This document shows, one piece after another, positions 52,242-60,600 of a DNA stretch of 64,000 nt; position 1 is the stretch's first letter, and the number at the start of each line of letters is the position of its first letter. The translations under genes were made by a program, and so were the position numbers. Below the pieces are notes generated by a model that ran no database searches, was not told where the DNA came from, and saw nothing but the letters and a program-made list of their open reading frames with translations. Source of the DNA: Anaerolineae bacterium (GTDB lineage: Bacteria; Chloroflexota; Anaerolineae; Aggregatilineales; UBA2796); contig JAHBVK010000002.1 in assembly GCA_019637555.1 (NCBI GenBank), positions 1-64,000 on the forward strand, given 5' to 3'.

Positions 52242-54928
52242 CGAACTCTCCTCCGGCTTTGGCTTCGGCGTCCTGCGCCGCGCAGCGTGTTTAGAACCAT
52301 GCCCACCATGATGACGATGGCGGAGCCGAATAAACCGAGTTGCAGGCTTTGCCAGCGCTCATCCGAACGCGCCGCCGCTTCCGGACCACCCTCCAAGCCG
52401 GTGATCCGCTTGTAGATGATGGCATCGCGCACGCCCACCAGCAGCCCGATCACGCGATCCGTTGCCGCCGCGTAACTCTGCGCTACCGCAGCCGCGCCCA
52501 CCGACGACAGCAGCACGATCCGCAGCGAATCAGGAGCAGCACTGCTAGCGCGATATTGCTCCATCCATGTGCGCACATCATCGGCATTTTCCGCCAGTAC
52601 GATAGTAGGCACATCACGCAGACTGTGGACATCCTCGGCGCTGAAAGTGGTCGGCAGCCCTTCGATGTCGGTGGCGAACAAGCGATCCAGCGTATTGGAG
52701 TCCAGCGCGTTCACCAGCGTCCGCAGTCCGATCACGCCGCCGGGTAGATATTGCAGGATGGTATAGTCACGGCGGCTCTGGAATGGCTCCGTGCGTTTGA
52801 GCACCGAGCGCAGTTCCGTCTCCCGCCCCAACTGATCGATCAGGGTGTAGGCATGCAGTGCGCCCGCCGGATTGGTGCTGACGATCACCGGATGTACGCC
52901 TCGCGCCATAACATCAGTCAGGATCGCCTTCGCCATCTCATCCATCTCGGCAGCGCCAGTCGGCGCGTACTCAAAAGCAACCAGTATCCGTTGATCTCGC
53001 TGCAAACTGCTGATCGCCTGTGCCACCTGCTGGAAGTGCGGTTCGGCTACATTGGCGGTTTCCGCCACACTGCCGAGTGTCGGCATCACCGAACTGCCGC
53101 GATAGAGGAAGGGGAAGACGATGATCGCCAGCAGCAGCGCCGCGATCAACAGCCGATCCGGTTTGATCGGCGAGCGGGCGCGCGGCGCGGGTAATACGCC
53201 CGATGCGCCCGCCTCCAACTCCTCGCGTTTCGCCTCCTCCATACGCCGCTTCTGGATGAATTCATCCTCCGACTTGAGCATGTTCTGGAGGATTTTCACG
53301 CGGTCAGAGAACGTGTCTTTAAGTGGCGAACGCAGCGCCGATTGACTGGCGGGCGGCGGGGTCACGCTGGTGCTGACGGGGTTAATCGCGCCTGTGATGC
53401 CCGCCAACGGACCGGACAGCGGCGCTACTGACTTGGCTTCGGAGACGCGGAATTCTTTCGCCCGTTCGCGGAGCTGCTTAACCTGCTCTGGCAGCTTGCC
53501 GATTGGCTCCTCTTTCACCTTGATCACCTGATCACCAACGCTCAGGGTGATCGGCGCGTCAGCCGGACGTAGATCGGCAACCCATTCGGGCAACACGTCA
53601 GCATCGGAGGAGAAATCGCGCAGCGCTTCTTCTTGCGCCGGAGTTGGCGCTGGTGTCGGCGGCGTCACTGGTGTTGGGGGCAGATTGCGCCGACTGAGCA
53701 TGCCAGTCATGCCCGTTGACGAAGGCGCATCGGCGAGCGTTGGCGCATCACCCTGCAAATCCACGTCTTGCATCGCCAGCACATCCGCGCTGGGACGGTT
53801 GAAGACCTCATCGCCCAACACGGCATCACCGAACAAATCATCGAGATCGTCCTGTGGCTTGGGCTTGCGCTGCTGGCTTTGGCGCATCGCGCCCGTCATG
53901 CCCATCAGCCCACTAGTGGAAGCAACATCGCTGCTGCCACTGCCACTGAGCGAGTCAAAATCGAAACCGCTGTCGGGAACGGGAGCTGAAGGCAGCGGCG
54001 GCGCGAAATCGCCAACCGTGCTCGGATTCGTTGAGATCGCAGGCAGCGACAGATTCAGCAGCTTGTCAATGTCGCCACTACTGATGTGGCTTAGTTCATC
54101 CAGATTGAGACTATTGGGATCGGCTGTAGAAGCGGCGGCCTTCGTTTCCGATGGCAGCGCTGTGGGATCTACGGGCTTACTTGGTGTTAGACCTGTTGTC
54201 CCTGCGCTCGCTTCCGCAATGGAGGAGCTGAGATCGATCTCGTTCAGCCAGCCGAACTCCGAACCGGAAGCGGGTGGCTCATCGGCAGCAGGGATTGCTT
54301 CCACTGCTTTCGCCGCGCTCGACTCCAGATTCATCTCGCGCATCCACGAAGGTACATCATCCTCATCGCCTTCGTCCGCGATGGTGCGATCAGGATCGGA
54401 AACAGGCTGCCCCTGTGCTGGTGCGGCTTCATCGGAGAACATCCAGTCAGGCATGAAGTCGTCCGAGATCGGCTCGACGCTTTCCGCTGGTTCTGCTACC
54501 TGATCCAGATCGAGTCCGGCGAACCAATCCGGCGCATCATCCGTGCTCGATGCAGGTTCAGCGGCAGGTTCGGCGGCAGGCAGCGCGGGACTGGATAAGT
54601 CGCCAGTGCGCTTGCGTTCGGTGCGGCGCGGTTCGGCGGGCAGCGTTTCGTCAGGAGCGGCGCGCTGTGAAGGCGATGGCGCTGCTGGCTGCACGGAGTC
54701 GAGATTCAGGTCGAGATCGCCCGCATCGCTGAACCATGGTGGCGACACGGATTCTTGATCATCCGTGAATTGCACCGGATCTTTGAGCCACGAGGGAGCG
54801 CTGTCCGATACTCCCGCTGAGCCGGACGAGTCAGAGCTGGCGCTAGAGGCAGATGCATCATCATCGCCGCTCAGGTCAAACCATGACAGCGGATCGTCGT
54901 CTTCAAACTGTGGAGGGTTCGTGGACAT
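52238..54928 (-). CDS. Large acidic disordered protein with repeated Trp motifs and two membrane helices
   Basis: An 896-aa protein. The first 600 residues are mostly disordered, rich in Ser/Asp/Pro/Ala, and carry at least eight short Trp motifs with acidic flanks: LSWFDL (W16), PSWLKD (47), PPWFSD (65), PDWFAGL (about 134), PDWMFSD (161), PSWMREM (194), FGWLNEI (226), PEWVADL (448). A second motif G-[MI]-T-G-[AM] recurs three times (about 343, 407, 510). A coiled-coil-like basic segment (about 550-585) precedes a membrane helix (about 604-618). An extracytoplasmic alpha/beta domain of about 240 residues follows, then a last helix (about 872-890). Such motif arrays suggest a scaffold that recruits repeated partners at the membrane. 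No family recognised. Confidence 0.82.
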   Translation of the reverse strand: MSTNPPQFEDDDPLSWFDLSGDDDASASSASSDSSGSAGVSDSAPSWLKDPVQFTDDQESVSPPWFSDAGDLDLNLDSVQPAAPSPSQRAAPDETLPAEPRRTERKRTGDLSSPALPAAEPAAEPASSTDDAPDWFAGLDLDQVAEPAESVEPISDDFMPDWMFSDEAAPAQGQPVSDPDRTIADEGDEDDVPSWMREMNLESSAAKAVEAIPAADEPPASGSEFGWLNEIDLSSSIAEASAGTTGLTPSKPVDPTALPSETKAAASTADPNSLNLDELSHISSGDIDKLLNLSLPAISTNPSTVGDFAPPLPSAPVPDSGFDFDSLSGSGSSDVASTSGLMGMTGAMRQSQQRKPKPQDDLDDLFGDAVLGDEVFNRPSADVLAMQDVDLQGDAPTLADAPSSTGMTGMLSRRNLPPTPVTPPTPAPTPAQEEALRDFSSDADVLPEWVADLRPADAPITLSVGDQVIKVKEEPIGKLPEQVKQLRERAKEFRVSEAKSVAPLSGPLAGITGAINPVSTSVTPPPASQSALRSPLKDTFSDRVKILQNMLKSEDEFIQKRRMEEAKREELEAGASGVLPAPRARSPIKPDRLLIAALLLAIIVFPFLYRGSSVMPTLGSVAETANVAEPHFQQVAQAISSLQRDQRILVAFEYAPTGAAEMDEMAKAILTDVMARGVHPVIVSTNPAGALHAYTLIDQLGRETELRSVLKRTEPFQSRRDYTILQYLPGGVIGLRTLVNALDSNTLDRLFATDIEGLPTTFSAEDVHSLRDVPTIVLAENADDVRTWMEQYRASSAAPDSLRIVLLSSVGAAAVAQSYAAATDRVIGLLVGVRDAIIYKRITGLEGGPEAAARSDERWQSLQLGLFGSAIVIMVGMVLNTLRGAGRRSQSRRRVR

Positions 54929-54950
54929 TAGTCTAATCTTCCCTCACTCA

Positions 54951-55643
54951 TCATTCACGGAAAGTGCGGTCTTGCCCGATCAGGACACGTACCGCCACTA
55001 CTACCGTACCGATAGCCACGCCAATCAATAAGCCGCGAGTGCCAGCAGCCACCGGAACGCGCAGCAGCCAGTCGCGGAAGTTGCCGATGAATTCTAAGCC
55101 CGGCAGCGGCAAATAGCCGACCAGTACCACCAGCGCCGCTACAATGAACAGCACACTCCACAAGGTCACGCGGCGTCGCATGAAGCGGTAGGCTGAGTAT
55201 ACCAGAAAGAAAAATAACAGCCCCGCCAGCGCCGACTCCACTGCCACTTGAATCGCGTCCATCAGCGTCAGTGTGACCAGCGGCGCATTCGTCCCTTCAA
55301 TTTGCAGTACATTAGCGCGTTCCAGAATCCGCAGCACGATGATCAGCAAGAAGGTCAGCACCGTGAAGATGCTGAACAAGCCCTTGCCGCGCCGCCGGAT
55401 GTCGCCCAGATGTACGCGCAGCAAGTTGAGCACGCCGAGGAACACCGCGAAGGCAGCCGTCACGCTGACGACTTCTAGCAGCAAGCGGCTGATCCGCAGT
55501 GCCCCCTGATTGACGGAATCGGGCAGCAGCGGCAGCGGTTCTAAGCCGAGCAAAGTCACCACTGCCAGCGGGATAGTAATCACGATCAGAAGTACCGCGC
55601 CAAAGCGGAAACGGCGGCGTGGTGTGGGATCAAAGGCACTCAT
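54951..55643 (-). CDS. Six-helix membrane protein of the secretion-linked cluster
   Basis: A 230-aa membrane protein with six predicted helices (about residues 15-34, 52-73, 87-105, 128-150, 160-178, 198-219) and a basic N-terminus (TPRRRFRF). No catalytic signature is seen. It sits between the DUF6754-like gene (30 bp upstream) and the Trp-motif scaffold (23 bp downstream), in the same transcript. Probably a structural subunit of a membrane complex; function unknown. Confidence 0.8.
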   Translation of the reverse strand: MSAFDPTPRRRFRFGAVLLIVITIPLAVVTLLGLEPLPLLPDSVNQGALRISRLLLEVVSVTAAFAVFLGVLNLLRVHLGDIRRRGKGLFSIFTVLTFLLIIVLRILERANVLQIEGTNAPLVTLTLMDAIQVAVESALAGLLFFFLVYSAYRFMRRRVTLWSVLFIVAALVVLVGYLPLPGLEFIGNFRDWLLRVPVAAGTRGLLIGVAIGTVVVAVRVLIGQDRTFRE

Positions 55644-55672
55644 AGGGGCGTCGTTACCTCATCACAAAATGA

Positions 55673-56407
55673 TCACAAAACCACGATGCCGAGGAACGTC
55701 ATAATGGCAAAGGCGATCAGCGCGATCACTACCGCGTAGCGCAGTATGTCTTGCGCCACCACTGTGCCGATAGAAGCGGCGTCACCCGTCAGATAGGCGC
55801 TGCTAGCGTATAACTCTTCACCGATGAAGGGCGTCTCGGAGATGGCATATGCCACTGCCTGCCCGTCAATGCGATCACTCTGCGCGATCACGGTGCGATT
55901 CTGGCGGATCGCATGTTCCGCTAACAGCATCATCTCCGCGCCGAAGCGACCGGTCAGGATATTGGTTCCGGCGTTGTAATCCCGCGCCGCCAAGCCCGCG
56001 CCCGCCGCGAACGCCAATGATTGTTCGCCCTGCGGATACCAGCGCGCTTGCGTGTCTTGATATTGAACTAAACGACTGCGGGAGGCATATGCTTTGCGCA
56101 GGATGTCTTGTGCCAGCGCCAGCGTCATCGGATCACTGAGGGTAGAGAGCACCGGACGATCAGCCACCATCGTGCGGGCGGCGACGAAGTAGAGGATGTC
56201 GCTGGTGGCGATGGCGGCAATCGCGCTGCTATCGCGCAGGGCGCTGCCACCGAAGGAGACGTGTACGCCCTTACCTGTTTCCATCGCCTCGTCAGCGGAT
56301 TTGAGGATCATGCGGAACGCATCCACCGGACGGAGTCGCGTCCGGCGTGCCCGCGCCGCACCGATAACCATGACGATGAACACGAACAAGATGATCGCGT
56401 AAATCAT
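55673..56407 (-). CDS. DUF6754-like membrane protein
   Basis: A 244-aa protein with an N-terminal helix (MIYAIILFVFIVMVIGAARA), a soluble domain (about residues 30-215) and a C-terminal helix (about 220-242). The middle contains GKGVHVSFGGSALRDSSAIAAIA, LAFAAGAGLAARDYNAGTNILTGRFGAEMMLLAEHAIRQN and a final SSAYLTGDAASIGTVVAQDILRY, which I recall as the DUF6754 pattern; this is from memory and not searched. The ATG at 56407 follows AAGGTG by 6 nt. An in-frame start 15 codons upstream overlaps the 101-aa gene and is rejected. Function unknown. Confidence 0.78.
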   Translation of the reverse strand: MIYAIILFVFIVMVIGAARARRTRLRPVDAFRMILKSADEAMETGKGVHVSFGGSALRDSSAIAAIATSDILYFVAARTMVADRPVLSTLSDPMTLALAQDILRKAYASRSRLVQYQDTQARWYPQGEQSLAFAAGAGLAARDYNAGTNILTGRFGAEMMLLAEHAIRQNRTVIAQSDRIDGQAVAYAISETPFIGEELYASSAYLTGDAASIGTVVAQDILRYAVVIALIAFAIMTFLGIVVL

Positions 56408-56417
56408 GTAGTCACCT

Positions 56418-56723
56418 TCACCCGTCACCCGCCTCATCCATGTCGTCAGCATCCAGTTGTAGCTGCTGACGGAGCCATAGCAAGCCCGAATCGCTGCCCA
56501 GTAACTGCGCTAATTCGCCCACTTCCCGCAGCGGCATCAACGCGCCGAGCGCTGGTTGCAGCACCCACAGCACTTGTGCTCCCAGCAGGGGCAGCGGATT
56601 GCCCTGACTGAGTAGTGCGTCCGCCAAGCCCTCGATGCCAGCGTCTTGCAGTCGCTGCGCCCAACGCTGTAGACGCGCCTCTAGCTCTGCTGATGGCGAG
56701 GACGTTAAAGCAGACGTAGACAC
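56418..56723 (-). CDS. Small hypothetical protein, first gene of the accessory membrane cluster
   Basis: A 101-aa soluble, Leu/Ala-rich, helical protein (ELEARLQRWAQRLQDAGIEGLADALL, LPLLGAQVLWVLQPALGALMPLREVGELAQLL) with an acidic C-terminus (LDADDMDEAGD). The start is GTG at 56723. Its stop lies 10 bp before the DUF6754-like start, so it leads the operon that runs to 48685. It may be a cytoplasmic regulator or subunit of that complex. No family recognised. Confidence 0.7.
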   Translation of the reverse strand: MSTSALTSSPSAELEARLQRWAQRLQDAGIEGLADALLSQGNPLPLLGAQVLWVLQPALGALMPLREVGELAQLLGSDSGLLWLRQQLQLDADDMDEAGDG

Positions 56724-56954
56724 TGCGTAGACACCATAATATTAGCTCAGTTGGGGTTCAGTATAGCGGACATGCCCGTGACGCGCTATACACGGCACAT
56801 CACAGAATTGATACTAGCTCAATACTTGGATAAAGGGCATGTGCAGGTAGGCGAATAACTGTTGGAGTGGGCTAGAAACCCACCCCAACCAGCTCATTAT
56901 CATCGTGGTAGGGTAGGTTCTGGAAGCCTACCCTGTGCATCTTGCACTCTACTG
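56724..56954. repeat. Intergenic region with paired hairpin repeats
   Basis: These 231 bp separate the FHA/ATPase genes from the accessory membrane run. They hold two hairpins, GTTGGAGTGGG/CCCACCCCAAC (56861-56889, one mismatch) and AGGGTAGG/CCTACCCT (56910-56934), likely terminators for the upstream FHA gene. The rest (56724-56860) should hold the promoter of the accessory run; TATACT on the minus strand near 56765 is a possible -10 box. The hairpins resemble the one at 6253-6273. Confidence 0.55.
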
Positions 56955-57620
56955 CTAACCCGCTCGGATGCCGAAGGTCAAGGTGATCGATCCTACGCGC
57001 ACTTGATCGCCCGGTTGCAGCAGTCTCTTCTCTCCGAAGCGAACCTCACCTTCATTGAGGAAGGTCGGATTGCGTTCGGACAGCGCCTCAACAAAGTATT
57101 GACCACCCGCCTCGGTGATCTTGGCGTGCTGTCGTGACACCGACTGTGCGCCGGGATGCTTACCGAGGTTCACTGCCAACAACTCGGCGCTGGCGGGGTT
57201 GCCTGCGTCGGGGCGTCCGATGATCGCGGGCTGCCATTGCAGCGGCATGATCTCGCCGGACTCGACTTCCTTGAGGAAGGCGCGCATACCGCCTTGAATC
57301 ATGGTTCGCGATCCCGGTGCGCCAGAAAGTCCCAGCGTACCAGCATCACCATCAAGACGGCGTTGCAGTCCTGCCCGCCGATCACGGCTGAACGCCAGTA
57401 CCGAACCGGTGCTGACGCCGTAAAGCTCCAGCGTCTTATCTGACTCTAGCACTTTGTTGGTGCCTTCAAGTTTGAGCGTATAGTTGCCTTCCGGCAGATC
57501 GAACTCTTTGACAATCTCATCGATCAGCACACGGATCGCTAGATTCTCGCGGATCGAGGCATCTTCGCCTGCCGGATCATCGAACAGATCAGACTTAATG
57601 GTGACGAGTGTACGTGCCAT
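56955..57620 (-). CDS. Ubiquitin-like (YukD/EsaB-type) domain fused to an FHA domain
   Basis: A 221-aa protein. The N-terminal 85 residues (VTIKSDLFDDPAGEDASIRENLAIRVLIDEIVKEFDLPEGNYTLKLEGTNKVLESDKTLELYGVSTGSVLAFSRD) read as a beta-grasp, ubiquitin-like fold of the kind found in EsaB/YukD of type VII systems. After a linker, residues of about 125-221 form an FHA domain with the phosphothreonine-binding residues: IIGRPD, SVSRQHAKI, and ERNPTFLNEGEVRFGEKRLLQPGDQVRVGSITLTF. It lies 24 bp downstream of the triple-ATPase gene in the same operon. FHA proteins of mycobacterial ESX systems and EssC/YukBA ATPases contact such modules, so a regulatory role in secretion is the best guess. Confidence 0.85.
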   Translation of the reverse strand: MARTLVTIKSDLFDDPAGEDASIRENLAIRVLIDEIVKEFDLPEGNYTLKLEGTNKVLESDKTLELYGVSTGSVLAFSRDRRAGLQRRLDGDAGTLGLSGAPGSRTMIQGGMRAFLKEVESGEIMPLQWQPAIIGRPDAGNPASAELLAVNLGKHPGAQSVSRQHAKITEAGGQYFVEALSERNPTFLNEGEVRFGEKRLLQPGDQVRVGSITLTFGIRAG

Positions 57621-57643
57621 TGCTGCTTATCGCTCTCGCTTCC

Positions 57644-60600
57644 CTACTTCGTTTCAGGCTCAGGCTTGGTTGGCGTCGTCGGTGCCGTTGGTGTGGGCAC
57701 TGCAGGCGGCGTTGGTGTCGGTACGGATGGCGCTGACGGTGCTGGCGTAGGCGCTGGTGTCGGCGTTGGCACCGATGGCGCTGATGGCGTTGGCACTGTA
57801 GGCGGCGGCGGTGTCGGTGTTGGCGTACCCGTACCGCTACCTGCTGTTGTTGTAGACGCTGGCGTTGATGCCGTAGTTGGCTTCACTACCACTGATCCGG
57901 CAGACGGCGCGACCGTGCGCGGTGTGCCCGCTGCAGCGGCGGTTGTGGCAGCCGCAGTGCCAGCGGCACCAGCAGCGGCAGGAGCAGGTGTCGCGGGCGC
58001 GGGTGGCGGTTCCGGTGGCGGCAGGATGTCTTTCAACAACTGCACCTTTTGCGGATACTTCGCCATGATTTCTTCAACCCACGCATCCAGCGCATCCTCC
58101 ATCGCGCCGTCAGTGTGCGGCGTCGCCACCTGAATCAACTGCATGCGTCCCGACTTGACCACGTAACCACGTCCCGGCGGGAACTCGGTGCCACCAGCGC
58201 GGGCGCGACCACCGAGCGCCGTTGGCGCATCGTTGGAGTCCAAGCCCAAGCCGTAACGCGAGGATAGCGCCTGCTTAACGAACTCATCCGAACCACGCAT
58301 TAAGCTCATCGATCCGCCGACGACCAGATGGAAGCCTTCTTGCGTACCGTACTTGCGCCCCAACTCGGAGAGATCGCGGTAAACCGTGCTCTTGGTCGAG
58401 GTCGGCGCACCGATCACGTTGGCGAAGTCATCATAGTTATCCGCCAGTACGAAGATCTCCTGACGCGGTGGTGCATCCGCCGGACGCGGTGTTTCGTACT
58501 CGTACTTGAGATCAGCGATCACACGCTCCAAGTCTTTCAGTTCGGAGACTTCGGCGTAAACCTGTGGCAGCGCACCGAGCGTATGCTTGCCGCCGTACTT
58601 GAACAGGCGCTGCTGGAAGTCGATCAGAATGATCGCGATCTTTTCCGGCGGGTACATTGACGCTAGCGAGAGCGTCCATGTGCGCAGCGCATTGGTCTTG
58701 CCCGACAGCGGCGGACCAATGATCACGAAGTGCGGACCTTTGGTCGCCAGATCGATCAGCGCGGGTTCGAGGTTTTGGTCCTCTAAGCCGAGGATAGTGT
58801 TGACTTTGTTGGGCGCTTTGGCAGGTAGCACCGAGCGTAGCGCGATCACCGGACGCAGGATGTCGATTGGCGGAGCAACGCGACCTTCCTTCCACGCCGC
58901 TTGCATCCGTCGCGCCAGCAGTGACAGTTTGTTGGTGTCGTCCAAGCCCTCATCTTCAGCCGTCGCGCCGACTGCTAGCGCTGTCTGGAATTCCAGCGGA
59001 CTGCGCTCAACAGCGACGAACCCACGACCCGGAATCTCGCCCATGTCCGGTACGCCACGCCCGACTACGTTGGAGTACTCACCAGCATCCGCCAAACGCA
59101 GAGTCAGGCGCTCGGTGAACAAGTTGTACAGCTTACCCGGCAGCGTATTGGTCAGTAAGGCGCTGACGAGGAAATGCACGCCGTAAGTACGACCATCGCG
59201 CACCAAGCCGATCAGACCGTCGATGTAGTTCTCGAAGTTTTCACGGAATTCCGCGAAGTTGTCGATCACCACGAGGATCGCGGGCAGCGCTTTGTCAGGA
59301 TTATTGGTGTTGTAGATCAGCAGATTATCGGCGCGAGCAGCGCTCAGGAGCACGCGGCGCTCCTCAAGAATGTTGGAGATGCGGCGCAGCAGACGCAGCA
59401 CGCGCTCCTCTTCCGAAGGCAGCACCGACGCCACCACATGCGGCAGATCGGTGAGTACGTCCAAGCCGCGTCCGCCGAAGTCCATGAAGTAGACGTTCAA
59501 ATCTTTGGGCGAGTGCGTCGCCGCCAAGCCCGTAACTACAGTACGGATGAAGCTGGTCTTGCCGTAACCGGATGCACCGAACACGACAGCGTGACCTTTG
59601 GTGAAATCCAGCGTCAGCAGTAACTGCTCGGCGCGGATCGGATTGTCGATCAAGCCGATGTTGGTACGCATGGCGTCTTCAACCCAGTTGATCGGATCCC
59701 AACTGTCGCGGTCATGCAGCCATTCACCCACCGTCGGATTCAACGGCAGCAGCGAATTTGGCTCTTTGCCCAGATATTCCGCGTCCAGCGTCAGGCGCAT
59801 CGGTAGCGGATCGGGCCACGGCTTTTTCTGCACTTCAATCTCTGGATGCGTATCCGCCAGATTGCGCGTGATCTCGACGATCACATCGGAGAGCGCCTTC
59901 GCTTCCGCGTTGGACTTGGCGGAAGCGCCTTGATCCTTCTGCGCGCGCTTGGGCCACAACACGGGCGGCGAGGTATCCACCGATGGACCAGTGTATGGAC
60001 CACCAGCACGGGCGACTTGCATTAGTTCGACGTTCTCATTACCGACTTGCAAGTAGGCGCGTCCGGGGATGTTCGGCGGTAGGAAGGCGGCATCGGATCG
60101 GCGCAGCAGTTCGCGGCTGTCTTCTGGTGTTTCCACGCGCAAGCAGATGCGGAACTTCATATTCGCGCGCATCTGATCGCTGACCACGCCGCTCGGTCGC
60201 TGCGTCGCCAGCAGCAGATGTACGCCCAACGCACGTCCGAGGCGGGCGATGCTATCCAGATGCCCCTTGAATTCCGGCATCTCTTTGACCATTTCCGCGA
60301 ACTCGTCAATGATCACAAACAGGTGCGGGAATGGCTCACGGGTTAGATGCAAGCCTTTGCTGCGATAGTGCACGATGTGCTTGGTATTGCTGTCCGCGAT
60401 CAACTTACTGCGGCGGTTCAATTCCGAGCGCAGCGCCACGAAAGTACGTGCGCCAGCCGTGCCTTGCAGGTTGGTCACAATATCGACGGTGTGCGGCAGT
60501 GTGCGGAACGGCTCGAACGCCGCACCACCTTTGAAGTCCACCATCACGAAGTTGACGATGCTCGGATCGTAGCGGATCGCCAATCCGGTGATGATCGTCA

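Noticed and set aside
53547..54503. 318-codon Ser-rich plus-strand frame
   Set aside because: Complement of the disordered Ser/Asp-rich region of the 896-aa protein; no independent coding evidence.
57666..58133. Gly/Val-rich plus-strand frame
   Set aside because: Complement of the Pro/Ala/Thr tail of the secretion ATPase; it resembles PE/PGRS-like sequence only because of base composition.
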